Notes under the pieces: model-generated
What the model was told of the DNA's origin: nothing
Database searches by the model: none
The model's input: the letters and a program-made list of their open reading frames with translations, nothing else
Shown: piece by piece, positions 9,715 through 17,903 of the stretch
Layout: each line of letters begins with the position of its first letter
Position numbering within the stretch: the first letter of the stretch is position 1
Program-made: the position numbers and the translations under genes
From: Ruegeria arenilitoris
GTDB lineage: Bacteria; Pseudomonadota; Alphaproteobacteria; Rhodobacterales; Rhodobacteraceae
Length of the DNA: 64,000 bases
Direction: 5' to 3'
Assembly (NCBI RefSeq): GCF_013032445.1
Contig: NZ_WQCA01000002.1
Coordinates: 1 to 64,000, forward strand

Positions 9715-10557
9715 GGTGAACAGGCCTGCTGCCACAACCAATGCGGCCCCGAGAATAACCGCGGGCCGCAACGCCTCACCAAAGACTGAAATGCCTATGA
9801 TGGCTGTCCAGACCAGATGGAAATAGGCAAACGGCTGCACCGCGCTGGCCTCGGCCATTTCATAGCATTTGATCAGCAGCCAATGACCCAGAACGCCGCT
9901 GACGGAAAGCACCGCCATCCACGCCCAATCCGCACGTGCCATAGGCTCCCAGAACCACATCCCCACCAGAGTCATTGCCACAGCCCCGGCAACACCGGTC
10001 CAGAAGAAACTTGTGGCCGCGCTGTCCTTGCGGGCGGCATAGCGGGTCAGGAGGCCATAGAGCGCGAACATCAGTGCTGACATCAGGGGCAGGATGGCCC
10101 ACGGGTTGAACACACCCACGCCGGGCTGCAGAATGATTAGCACCCCAATGCAGCCCACGCCGATCGCCACCCAGCGCCGCCAACCGACCTGCTCGCCCAG
10201 CACCGGCCCGCTGAGCGCCGCGACCAGCAGCGGGTAACAGATGAACACCGCCATGCTGTCGATCAGACCTAGTACCGTGAAGGCGTAAACGGCGACGCAA
10301 ATCTCAGCCGCCAGCAAGACGCCACGGAACACCTGCAGCCCCACCTGGCTGGTCCGAGTGGCAGCCACCAGCCCTCCAGGGGACCGCGCCGCCAAAGCAA
10401 TGACAAAGGCGGCGAAGAACCAATAGCGGATCATCACGACCATGTAGGTGTTGTAGGTTCCCGCCAGATGGCGCGAGATACCGTCCTGCAGGGCAAATAC
10501 AACTGTCGCCGCGATCATCAGCGCGATGCCGGCGCGGGTGTTGTTCTGTTGGGTCAT
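9688..10557 (-). CDS. EamA/DMT-family permease
   Basis: The protein starts MTQQNNTRAG at 10557, giving 289 residues and about ten membrane segments in the two five-helix EamA repeats. The frame is open further upstream, but that part is a shadow of mnmD. The ATG overlaps the mnmD stop by four bases (ATGA), so the two are translationally coupled. The family exports metabolites or amino acids; nothing in the sequence shows the substrate. The end overlaps the convergent lytic transglycosylase gene. Confidence 0.88.
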   Translation of the reverse strand: MTQQNNTRAGIALMIAATVVFALQDGISRHLAGTYNTYMVVMIRYWFFAAFVIALAARSPGGLVAATRTSQVGLQVFRGVLLAAEICVAVYAFTVLGLIDSMAVFICYPLLVAALSGPVLGEQVGWRRWVAIGVGCIGVLIILQPGVGVFNPWAILPLMSALMFALYGLLTRYAARKDSAATSFFWTGVAGAVAMTLVGMWFWEPMARADWAWMAVLSVSGVLGHWLLIKCYEMAEASAVQPFAYFHLVWTAIIGISVFGEALRPAVILGAALVVAAGLFTLWRERRQG

Positions 10558-11219
10558 TTCCGGATCGCCCGGGTCATATGCCGTTTGCGGCCATAACCTG
10601 GGGTGCGGGTGACGGTGAAACCCGCCTCTTCCAGCCCGCGTCGCACAAACCCGGCGGCGGTGTAGGTGGCTGCCGTGCCGCCCTTGGCCGTGTGACCGGC
10701 GACTTGCTGCATCAGGTCCGCGCCCCAAAGCTCGGGGTTCTTGGCCGGAGAAAACCCGTCCAGAAACCAAGCATCGGCCTCGCCTCTCCATGCAGGCAAT
10801 GTCTGACGCGCATCGCCTTCGATCACCTCAAGATGCAGAGTGCCCAGATCACATGCGCCGCCCCGCCGCTGGGCCAGAAAACGGTCGGCCCAAGGCGCAA
10901 GCTCGGGGAAGGCCGCCAGCGCGCGCGCCATGTCCTCGGGCACCATCGGGAAGGCCTCGAAACTGGTAAAGGTCAGGGGTGAGGTCTGGCCCGCCTTCTC
11001 CCATTCAGACCACACGGTCAGCATGTTCAGACCGGTGCCGAATCCCAACTCGGCAATGCGGAACCCCGGAGCGAACCGTGCGGGCAGGTCATTGCCCGCC
11101 AGAAACACGTGCCGCGTCTCTTCCAGCCCGTTTTGCAGCGAGAAATACGGATCGTCGAAACGGGCCGAAACCGGGATTTGGTCCTCGGTCCAAGTCAGTT
11201 CGGCGCGCTGGTCTGCCAT
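10554..11219 (-). CDS. mnmD: tRNA 5-methylaminomethyl-2-thiouridine methyltransferase, stand-alone MnmD
   Basis: The 221 residues cover only the methyltransferase half of bifunctional MnmC. IAELGFGTGLNML is the SAM-binding loop, and DAWFLDGFSPAKNPELWG is the family signature near residue 150. It methylates nm5s2U34 to mnm5s2U34 in the anticodon of certain tRNAs. The FAD domain that E. coli MnmC carries at its C-terminus is missing here. An FAD-dependent oxidase gene of the right fold is transcribed divergently 49 nt away. Confidence 0.88.
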   Translation of the reverse strand: MADQRAELTWTEDQIPVSARFDDPYFSLQNGLEETRHVFLAGNDLPARFAPGFRIAELGFGTGLNMLTVWSEWEKAGQTSPLTFTSFEAFPMVPEDMARALAAFPELAPWADRFLAQRRGGACDLGTLHLEVIEGDARQTLPAWRGEADAWFLDGFSPAKNPELWGADLMQQVAGHTAKGGTAATYTAAGFVRRGLEEAGFTVTRTPGYGRKRHMTRAIRK

Positions 11220-11268
11220 CGGGGAATCCTGTAGCTAAGCGGCGCGACACTGAACAAGGAAAAGGGGA

Positions 11269-12309
11269 ATGGCAATGGTCGATGTAACGGTGCGTGGCGC
11301 GGGCATCTTTGGCCTGTCCATCGCGTGGACCTGCGCCCGACGAGGTGCCAAGGTGCAGGTTGTCGATCCCTTCGGCCCCGGCTCGGGCTCCAGCAACGGG
11401 CTGGTCGGTGCCCTGGCTCCGCATGTGCCCGAGAACTGGAACGCCAAGAAGGCTTTTCAGTTCGACAGCCTGATCATGGCCGAACCGTTCTGGAAACAGG
11501 TCGAGGCGACAGGCGGCGTTTCCCCCGGCTATGCGCGTCTGGGCCGGTTGCAGCCCATCGCCGATGCCCGCACGCTGGAGCTTGCCCATGCCCGGGCGGA
11601 ATCCGCCGCCGAGCTGTGGCAGGACCGCGCCGAATGGCGGGTGGTCGAGACCGAGGCGCTCGGGTCATGGTGCCCGCCCAGCCCGACCGGTTTTGTGATC
11701 CACGACACTCTGACCGCGCGGATGCACCCCCGCCGCGCCTGCGCCGCGCTGGTGTCGGCATTGGCAGTGATGGGAGTGGACGTAGTGACAGACGCGCCTG
11801 ATCAAGGTCAGGTCGTTCATGCCACCGGTCTGGCAGGGTTGCGGGAACTGAGCCAGGCATTTGGCAAAACCGTTGGCAATGGCGTCAAGGGACAGGCCGC
11901 GCTGCTGCGCTTTGATGCGGGTGAAGTCCCGCAACTGTTTGCCGATGCGATCCATATCGTGCCCCATGCCGATGGCACGCTGGCGATCGGATCGACCTCG
12001 GAACGGGACTATGACGATCCATCCAGCACGGATGCCGCGCTGGACGACGTGCTAGACCGCGTCACCCGGGCGGTGCCGGTGCTGCACGGTGCAGAAGTGA
12101 TCGAACGGTGGGCCGGGGTGCGCCCCCGCAGCAAAAGCCGTGCCCCGATGCTAGGTGCGCATCCGTTGCATCAGGGGCAGTTCATCGCCAATGGCGGATT
12201 CAAGATTGGCTTTGGCATGGCCCCGAAAGTGGCCGAGGTCATGGCCGATCTAATGCTGGACGGGCGCGATACGATCCCCGAGGACTTCCGGCCCGAGGCG
12301 TCTTTGTGA
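11269..12309 (+). CDS. DAO-family FAD-dependent oxidoreductase, possible separate MnmC2-like partner
   Basis: The 346-residue protein opens with a Rossmann FAD motif (VRGAGIFGLSIAW) and ends with GVRPRSKSRAPMLGA, typical of D-amino-acid-oxidase/glycine-oxidase-like folds. It is divergent from mnmD and of the size of the MnmC FAD domain, which removes the carboxymethyl group from cmnm5s2U34. That role is an inference from position. A general amine oxidase is equally possible from sequence alone. ATG 11275 is an alternative start behind the same AAGGAAAAGGGG site. The stop overlaps the next gene's GTG. Confidence 0.8.
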   Translation: MAMVDVTVRGAGIFGLSIAWTCARRGAKVQVVDPFGPGSGSSNGLVGALAPHVPENWNAKKAFQFDSLIMAEPFWKQVEATGGVSPGYARLGRLQPIADARTLELAHARAESAAELWQDRAEWRVVETEALGSWCPPSPTGFVIHDTLTARMHPRRACAALVSALAVMGVDVVTDAPDQGQVVHATGLAGLRELSQAFGKTVGNGVKGQAALLRFDAGEVPQLFADAIHIVPHADGTLAIGSTSERDYDDPSSTDAALDDVLDRVTRAVPVLHGAEVIERWAGVRPRSKSRAPMLGAHPLHQGQFIANGGFKIGFGMAPKVAEVMADLMLDGRDTIPEDFRPEASL

Positions 12310-12785
12310 CATACTCTTCTGAAACACCCGTGCAACTGTTCGCGGACAGCCCTGCCCTGCCTGAAGTCCTACGACTGATCCGCGAGAGTTTTGCATTCAT
12401 GGATGGTCGCATTGATCCCCCTTCCTCTATGCACCGGCTGACCGAGGACGACCTGCGTCAGCAAACCTGCAGCGGAGAGGTTTGGATCATTGGCGATCCT
12501 GCTGCTGCGGTCGTCTTTCTGACCCCCAAGCCAGACTGTCTGTATCTGAGTAAACTCGCTGTCGCCCGCTCGCGACGTGGGCAAGGTCTGGCGCAGACTC
12601 TGGTGGATTTGGCCGAGACGCGGGCGCGGTCAAGGGGATACGCCGCGCTGGAATTGCAAACACGGATCGAACTTGTCGAGAACCACACTATCTTTGCCAA
12701 ACTGGGATTCGTGAAATCGGGCGAGACAGCCCATACCGGTTATGACCGAACAACCTCCATCACAATGCATAAACGCCTAGAGTGA
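12306..12785 (+). CDS. GNAT-family N-acetyltransferase
   Basis: GTG 12306 overlaps the preceding stop (GTGA) and gives 159 residues. The acetyl-CoA loop is visible as LAVARSRRGQGLAQTLVD, followed by the YAALELQTR and FAKLGFVKSGE strands typical of GNAT folds. The acceptor substrate cannot be told. Coupling to the FAD oxidase gene suggests shared expression. The end overlaps the convergent dehydratase gene by 9 nt. Confidence 0.85.
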   Translation: MTYSSETPVQLFADSPALPEVLRLIRESFAFMDGRIDPPSSMHRLTEDDLRQQTCSGEVWIIGDPAAAVVFLTPKPDCLYLSKLAVARSRRGQGLAQTLVDLAETRARSRGYAALELQTRIELVENHTIFAKLGFVKSGETAHTGYDRTTSITMHKRLE

Positions 12786-13568
12786 CGCGTCAGCCACCAT
12801 GCATTGACGACCATCCGGCCCACGCACCCAGAGGGTTTGCCCGTTCCGACACAGCGTAGCAGTCTCATAATGCATCAGCGGTGCAGTTGCCCGAAACGAG
12901 AATTGCGCCAAAGGCCCCATCACCTCTTCCGCAAATAGCATCAGGTGTTGCGCCAGAAGCGGGCCGTGTACGACCAGCCCGGCATAGCCTTCGACGTGGC
13001 GGGCATAGTCCAGATCATAGTGAATGCGGTGTCCGTTGAAGGTCAGTGCCGAATAACGGAAAAGCAATGTTGTATCGAAGGCAACATCACGACTTTCTAC
13101 CTCGTCAGTGCGCGCCGGGGGCGGAACCGGTTTAACTTCACCCGGTGAAGGGTCCTGACGGTAGACCAGATCCTGCCACTCGGTCAGGCACAGCGTATTA
13201 CCCTGCCAAATCTCGTGGCGCAGAGTGACAAATCCCAACGGTCCGGTGCGTCCGGTTTTAGAGATAGCTTTTTCACAGACCGAACGCCGCTCGGCAGCCA
13301 TCCCAGCGATCAGAGGTGTGTTGAAGTGCAGACGCCCACCTGCCCACATGCGGCGGGGCAGGCCCAAATCGGGGATCAGATCGCCCCCGACCTTCGGGTG
13401 CCCATCGCGGCCTAGTTGATCCGGCGGCTGTGGCGACCAAAAGTAAAGCTGGTGAAAGAACGGAGGCAGCGGGGCACCAGCCTCGACAGTCACGGTCTGT
13501 TCCAACGCCACCTGCAACGCGGCGGCGCGAGCCGGGTCTACAACGTCGGTCTGAATTTCCTTTGCCAT
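12777..13568 (-). CDS. MaoC/FAS1-like dehydratase domain protein (mesaconyl-C4-CoA hydratase-like)
   Basis: The 263-residue protein has two hot-dog-like halves. The second holds ALTFNGHRIHYDLDYAR followed by GYAGLVVHGPL, the signature shared by HTD2-type dehydratases and mesaconyl-C4-CoA (methylmesaconyl) hydratases. Such enzymes add or remove water on acyl-CoA or acyl-ACP thioesters. Neighbours do not identify the substrate. It is transcribed alone, convergent with the GNAT gene and 38 nt from the next minus-strand gene. Confidence 0.75.
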   Translation of the reverse strand: MAKEIQTDVVDPARAAALQVALEQTVTVEAGAPLPPFFHQLYFWSPQPPDQLGRDGHPKVGGDLIPDLGLPRRMWAGGRLHFNTPLIAGMAAERRSVCEKAISKTGRTGPLGFVTLRHEIWQGNTLCLTEWQDLVYRQDPSPGEVKPVPPPARTDEVESRDVAFDTTLLFRYSALTFNGHRIHYDLDYARHVEGYAGLVVHGPLLAQHLMLFAEEVMGPLAQFSFRATAPLMHYETATLCRNGQTLWVRGPDGRQCMVADASL

Positions 13569-13606
13569 AACTAAAGATTAGTCAGCCCGCTCCGTGTCAA
13601 CAAGCT

Positions 13607-14149
13607 CTAGAACCCCGCCTCGGCACGCAGTTTCTCCATCAGAACGCGCAGGCTGCTTTCATAGCGGTCGCTGGAGAGTTTTCCATGCTCGTCGAATTCG
13701 TTGGAACTGTTCGCCAAATGGATTTCCGGCCCCTGTAGGATGCGCGGCTGAAACGGCACCATATAGCTGCGCAGCACCATTTGCGCGCGCTCCCCACCCG
13801 CGCGGCCAGCGGCAGCTGACATAACGGCAACCGGCTTGTCGGCCCAGGGGCGACTATCAGTCCGGCTGACCCAGTCCAGCGCGTTTTTCAGAACGCCCGA
13901 CGGACCCTTGTTGTATTCCGGGGTTGAGATAATCACCGCATGGGCCTGCGCGATCTGATCGGCCAGCGTCTGGACCGCCAGAGGAATACCTTCGCCATCT
14001 TCCAGATCACCGTCATAGAGCGGCAGGTTCAGATCGGCCTCGATATGAGCGCCAGGGTTGAATAGCCGCGCCGCTTCGCGCAGCAGTTTGCGATTAGTGG
14101 CACTTTGGCGCAACGAACCAGAGAGGCTCAACAGGATCGGTTCGGACAT
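13607..14149 (-). CDS. NADPH-dependent FMN reductase family protein
   Basis: The 180-residue flavodoxin-like protein contains LSLSGSLRQSATNRKLL (phosphate-binding loop for FMN) and STPEYNKGPSGVLKNALDWVSR, both typical of the ChrR/ArsH/YieF family. It would reduce quinones, metals or azo compounds at the expense of NAD(P)H in the cytosol. The sequence does not separate these substrates. Confidence 0.87.
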   Translation of the reverse strand: MSEPILLSLSGSLRQSATNRKLLREAARLFNPGAHIEADLNLPLYDGDLEDGEGIPLAVQTLADQIAQAHAVIISTPEYNKGPSGVLKNALDWVSRTDSRPWADKPVAVMSAAAGRAGGERAQMVLRSYMVPFQPRILQGPEIHLANSSNEFDEHGKLSSDRYESSLRVLMEKLRAEAGF

Positions 14150-14237
14150 CGGGAAACTCCGTCATGGTGTTTCTCAATAGCTAGCCCAAAGCCCGCGCGC
14201 GCCAAAGCCCAGTTGACGCGCAGTCAATGTGCGAAAA

Positions 14238-14257
14238 AGGGCACCCGCGGGTGCCCT
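14238..14257 (-). terminator. Rho-independent terminator after the OmpA-family lipoprotein gene
   Basis: AGGGCACCC and GGGTGCCCT form a 9-bp, nearly loop-free stem. On the minus strand it is followed by a run of T, because AAAAA lies at 14234-14238. It begins 7 nt after the lipoprotein stop codon. Confidence 0.85.
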
Positions 14258-14263
14258 ATCGCA

Positions 14264-14935
14264 TTAGACGCTACCGTTCGGGATGATCTCGATATCAACC
14301 CGACGGTTTCGGGCTTTGCCCTCGGGTGTCAGGTTCGACGCGGCGGGTCGGTTTTCACCCAGGCCAATCGTGCTGATCCGGGCACTGCTGACGCCATTGG
14401 CTTGCAAGATGTCCGCCACGGATTGGGCGCGGCGCTCGGACAGGGCCTGATTGTAGGACGCCTCGCCATCGCTGTCGGTATGACCGACAACCTGAACGTT
14501 CGAATTGGGATAATTCACGAGGTTCTGCCCAACTCGCGCAAGATCCGACCGCAGCGCCGGGCGCACGGTCGCGCTGTCGGTATCAAAGGAAATATCGTTC
14601 GGCACAGTCACGATCAGCCGGTCGCCCGCATTGGTGACCGTGATGCCTTGATTGGCCAGTTGTTGACGCAGTTCCGCCGCTTGCCTGTCCAACTGGTTGC
14701 CGATCAGACCGCCACCGGCGGCACCTACGGCAGCCCCTGCCAGCGCACCCAGACCCGGGTTCGAGTTATTGGCGATCGCACCAACGCCAGCCCCGACCAG
14801 ACCACCCAAAAGCGCACCCTGTTTGGCGTTTTGATTGGGGTCGGACGGCAGGTTTAGCGTGCCGGGATCTGTACAGGCCCCCAGAAACAGGGCCGAACTC
14901 AACCCGGCGGACAAAACAAATTTAGAAATCGTCAT
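14264..14935 (-). CDS. OmpA-family lipoprotein with glycine-zipper segment
   Basis: The 223-residue protein has a lipoprotein signal with lipobox LGAC (Cys21). A glycine-zipper stretch at residues 40-82 (LGGLVGAGVGAI, AGAAVGAAGGGLIG) follows. The C-terminal OmpA domain binds peptidoglycan, with NVQVVGHTDSDGEASYNQALSERRA as the core, seen in two parts. It resembles YiaD-type outer-membrane lipoproteins that link the envelope to the wall. AGAAGG stands before ATG 14935. A terminator follows directly. Confidence 0.9.
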   Translation of the reverse strand: MTISKFVLSAGLSSALFLGACTDPGTLNLPSDPNQNAKQGALLGGLVGAGVGAIANNSNPGLGALAGAAVGAAGGGLIGNQLDRQAAELRQQLANQGITVTNAGDRLIVTVPNDISFDTDSATVRPALRSDLARVGQNLVNYPNSNVQVVGHTDSDGEASYNQALSERRAQSVADILQANGVSSARISTIGLGENRPAASNLTPEGKARNRRVDIEIIPNGSV

Positions 14936-15053
14936 GATATCACCTTCTGCTCCGGCGCCTGTTTATCAGGCGCGTATCGTTAGGCGCAGTTTATCACGCT
15001 GCCTGCAGATGTTCTCAAGCAACAATCTGGTGAAATCGGCGAATACCCGCCAC

Positions 15054-15746
15054 TTAAGACACCCTTTCTGAAACCTCCCAGGGGTTCTGTTCCTGCCAGA
15101 TCGCGCGCAGAGGTTCGCCCTGTCCGCAAAAGTGATCGTCAGTCAGTTCGCAGGCCCAGATACGGTCGGTGCGGAAATGGCGGAACCCGTTGCGCAGCTC
15201 GCACCAGGCGACCAGCATGATGCATTCGATGTGATATATCAGCGCCACGGGGCGAACGATCCGGTCGGTCCGCTCGCCTTCGGCGTTTACATAGGTGATG
15301 CGGATCTTGCGCTCGTCTCGGATCGCCTCGCGATAATTCACCACCGGTACGCAACCCTTTTCGGGATCATCCATAGGTGCCCCCCACGGGGCGACCTGCA
15401 ACCAGTCGGTCGGCACACGCAGGGCTTCGATCTTGCGACACACCCGGTCGGCGGCCTGCTGCAAGGTGCTGTCACCGGTGCGCGCCAGCATCGACAAGCC
15501 GACCCACAGCGCTTCGACCTCTTCTGCATCGAAATTCAACGGCGGCAAGTCATAGCCGCGGCGCATCAGGTATCCGACACCGGCCTCGCCCTCGATCGGG
15601 GTGCGCTGCGCCTGCAGGGCGGCGATATCGCGATAGACCGTGCGCGCGGACACCTCGAGCTTTTCGGCCAGCCTTTCAGCCGTGACCGGCGCCTCGGCAG
15701 CGCGCAGAATCTGGATGATCTCAAACAGGCGGGTGGAACGGCGCAT
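15054..15746 (-). CDS. YafY-type HTH/WYL-domain transcriptional regulator
   Basis: ATG 15746 is chosen because GGAG stands 6 nt before it; the frame is open upstream from ATG 15764 but without a good site. The protein has 230 residues. MRRSTRLFEIIQILRAAEAP begins a DeoR-type helix-turn-helix with the recognition helix near SARTVYRDIAALQ. The rest is a WYL domain of the kind that senses a ligand. It is divergent from a small ORF at 15851, and three CTGACA/TGTCAG half-sites lie between them, which suggests autoregulation. Confidence 0.88.
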   Translation of the reverse strand: MRRSTRLFEIIQILRAAEAPVTAERLAEKLEVSARTVYRDIAALQAQRTPIEGEAGVGYLMRRGYDLPPLNFDAEEVEALWVGLSMLARTGDSTLQQAADRVCRKIEALRVPTDWLQVAPWGAPMDDPEKGCVPVVNYREAIRDERKIRITYVNAEGERTDRIVRPVALIYHIECIMLVAWCELRNGFRHFRTDRIWACELTDDHFCGQGEPLRAIWQEQNPWEVSERVS

Positions 15747-15767
15747 GGGTTTCTCCGGGTTCATCTG

Positions 15768-15806
15768 CTGACACTCTAGCACACCCCCCTGACAAGGTGC
15801 TGTCAG
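15768..15806. promoter_or_regulatory. Candidate operator of the WYL regulator: three CTGACA half-sites
   Basis: CTGACA occurs at 15768-15773 and 15789-15794, exactly 21 bp apart (two helical turns). TGTCAG at 15801-15806 completes a perfect 6-6-6 dyad with the second copy. The array lies in the 104-bp divergent gap between the regulator and the small ORF. No other repeated motif in the gap competes with it. Confidence 0.55.
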
Positions 15807-15850
15807 GAGTGATGGGCGAGACTTGTGCTCAAACGAAAAGGAGATCACCG

Positions 15851-16036
15851 ATGCCAAGCCTCGACAATCACGTGATGATGACCCTGAAACTGGGTCCTTG
15901 GGCGCAGGATCACACCCTGCGCAGCTTTGAGATCGAACGCGAGATCATGGCCGCTCGTCAGCCCTGCGCCCCGCCCAAACGCCGCAGGCGGTTTTCGCTG
16001 GGCAATCTCAAGATGCTGTGGACCAGTACCGCCTGA
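15851..16036 (+). CDS. Small basic hypothetical protein divergent from the WYL regulator
   Basis: The 61-residue ORF begins MPSLDNHVMMTLKLG behind a strong AAGGAG site 7 nt upstream of ATG 15851. It carries a basic patch (PPKRRRRFSLGN) and no signal peptide or obvious domain, and I do not recognise it. The good ribosome site, the shared control region with a WYL regulator and the lack of any overlapping gene support it as real. Function unknown; a target of the regulator is the natural guess. Confidence 0.6.
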   Translation: MPSLDNHVMMTLKLGPWAQDHTLRSFEIEREIMAARQPCAPPKRRRRFSLGNLKMLWTSTA

Positions 16037-16039
16037 GGT

Positions 16040-16687
16040 TCAGAAATCCGCCTTGGCGCGGAACTTCATCGAAACCCCGCCTTCGGGGTTCTTCAGGCGC
16101 AATTCCTCGGAATGCAGCATCAGGCGCGGGAACTCCCGCGCTGCACCTTCGGCATAGAACGGGTCACCTAATATCGGGTGGCCCAGCGCCAACATATGAA
16201 CCCGCAACTGATGCGACCGACCGGTCTTGGGGAACAGGCGAACACGTGTCGTGTCACCTTCGTGCTTCATGACACGCCAGTCGGTTACGGCGGGCTTGCC
16301 GGTCTCATGACACACCATCTGGCGCGGCCGATTGGGCCAGTCCACGATCAGCGGCAGATCAACGGTTCCGGTCTTTTCCTCAACCCGCCCCCAGACACGC
16401 GCCACATAGGTTTTGCGGGTCTGGCGGTTTTCAAACTGCATGCTCAGATGGCGCTGCGCGTGGGGGGTCTGGGCAAAGACCATTACGCCGGACGTGTCCC
16501 GATCCAGCCGATGCACCAGCAACGCCTGCGGAAACGCCGCCTGCACCCGGCTCAGCAGGCAATCAGCCAGATGCTCGCCCCGCCCGGGCACCGACAACAG
16601 GCCCGACGGCTTGTTCACCACAATCAACTGCGCGTCCTCATGCAAAACGTCCAGAGGGGTCTTCGGGGGATCATAGGTCTCACTCAT
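16040..16687 (-). CDS. RluA-family RNA pseudouridine synthase
   Basis: The start MSETYDPPKT at 16687 gives 215 residues; the open frame extends upstream without supporting features. LLVHRLDRDTSGVMVFAQT holds the catalytic aspartate (HRLDRDTSG). The distal KTGRSHQLRVHMLALGHPILGDPFYA block completes the RluA signature. The short length without an S4 domain resembles the RluA subgroup that modifies 23S rRNA and tRNA position 32, but the target is not certain. Confidence 0.9.
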   Translation of the reverse strand: MSETYDPPKTPLDVLHEDAQLIVVNKPSGLLSVPGRGEHLADCLLSRVQAAFPQALLVHRLDRDTSGVMVFAQTPHAQRHLSMQFENRQTRKTYVARVWGRVEEKTGTVDLPLIVDWPNRPRQMVCHETGKPAVTDWRVMKHEGDTTRVRLFPKTGRSHQLRVHMLALGHPILGDPFYAEGAAREFPRLMLHSEELRLKNPEGGVSMKFRAKADF

Positions 16688-16785
16688 GCGCGCCTGCCTA
16701 TCGCAGCGCGCGACCTCCCGCAACGTCGCGCTTGCCTGAACGGAACGGTTCAGCAACTCTACCCCCAAAGCGGAGAGGAGAACCC

Positions 16786-17196
16786 ATGCACCCCACAATC
16801 GAACGCATGCAGGAGGTGGTCGCCAAGGGCAATGAGAGCCTGATCCACGAATTGCTGGCCGAGGACGTGCGCTTTTCCCCGCCCACCTATTACAGCACCT
16901 GGACTGGTCGCGCACCGGTGGCGGCTGTGCTGGGCCACGTTGGGCAGGTGTTCTCGGACTTCCACTATCGTCGTGTGATGGGCGACGGCAAGGACTGGGC
17001 GCTGGAGTTCCAGTGCAAGGTCGGCGAACTGGACGCCGTGGGGGTGGATCTGATCACGCTGAACGATGAGGGGCTGATTCAGGTATTCGAAGTCCTGATG
17101 CGCCCCTACAAAACCATCGGGGCCCTGCGCGAGGCGATGATGGCGCGCGTCATGACCGACCCGCGATTCCTTGAATACAAGAACGCGCTCAGCTGA
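16786..17196 (+). CDS. SnoaL/NTF2-like fold protein
   Basis: ATG 16786 follows a strong GGAGAGGAG site and gives 136 residues (MHPTIERMQEVV). The order of helices and strands, with a nuclear-transport-factor-2-like pocket sequence (LLAEDVRFSPPTYYSTWTGR), matches the SnoaL-like superfamily. Members act as small-molecule isomerases or binding proteins. The next gene begins two bases after the stop, so the pair is likely cotranscribed. Confidence 0.75.
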   Translation: MHPTIERMQEVVAKGNESLIHELLAEDVRFSPPTYYSTWTGRAPVAAVLGHVGQVFSDFHYRRVMGDGKDWALEFQCKVGELDAVGVDLITLNDEGLIQVFEVLMRPYKTIGALREAMMARVMTDPRFLEYKNALS

Positions 17197-17198
17197 CC

Positions 17199-17903
17199 AT
17201 GCCTGTTGCTGCCGATCAGCTGTTGCGCGTGCCATTACTGCCGGTTCTGGCAGCCCAGGGCCTGTCAGTGCGTCGCAACGCCCAGATGCTGCCGGAGCCC
17301 ATAGGTCCACGTGAAGGACGCACGGGACGAGGGCCGCGACGACGTCTTCTGATCGCAGGCGACAGTTCCGCCGCAGGGGTCGGCGCTGGGACACAGGCGC
17401 AAGCGTTGTCAGGATACCTCGTGGCAAAGCTCGCCAAGCACTACACAGTCGAATGGCAGCTTGAGGCAACCACCGGGCACACAACACAAGACACGATTGA
17501 CCGGCTAGGTCGCCTGAACGGCCAGTTTGATATGGCTATCACTGCGCTCGGCGTGAATGATGTAACACGCGGCGTGACACGCCAGCGGTTCATCAACCGC
17601 CAAACACAATTGCTGGAGCTTTTGACCGGTCGACTGGGCGTGCGGCGGCTGGTGGTCACGGCTGTGCCGCAGATGCACCTGTTCCCGGCCCTGCCGCAGC
17701 CGCTGGCCTGGGTTCTGGGTCGTCAGGCCGCACGGCTGGATCGCGGTTTGCAGCAGGTCGCGGCCAACTTTCAACAGGCAAAGCATCTGCAACTGGACTT
17801 GCCCCAAGACCCGGCCCTGGCCGCGCCGGACGGCTATCACCCCAGCCCGAAAACTTATGCAATCTGGGCCGAAGCAGCCGCCCGCCTGTTACGTCAGGCC
17901 TGA
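17199..17903 (+). CDS. SGNH/GDSL-family hydrolase
   Basis: The 234-residue protein has the SGNH blocks in order: LLIAGDSSAAGVG (nucleophile serine, block I), ALGVNDVTRG (block III asparagine) and APDGYHPSPKTYAIWAE (block V Asp/His). It should hydrolyse an ester or acyl bond. There is no clear signal peptide; the first 50 residues before block I are rich in arginine. The end overlaps the convergent rarD gene by 10 nt. Confidence 0.87.
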   Translation: MPVAADQLLRVPLLPVLAAQGLSVRRNAQMLPEPIGPREGRTGRGPRRRLLIAGDSSAAGVGAGTQAQALSGYLVAKLAKHYTVEWQLEATTGHTTQDTIDRLGRLNGQFDMAITALGVNDVTRGVTRQRFINRQTQLLELLTGRLGVRRLVVTAVPQMHLFPALPQPLAWVLGRQAARLDRGLQQVAANFQQAKHLQLDLPQDPALAAPDGYHPSPKTYAIWAEAAARLLRQA

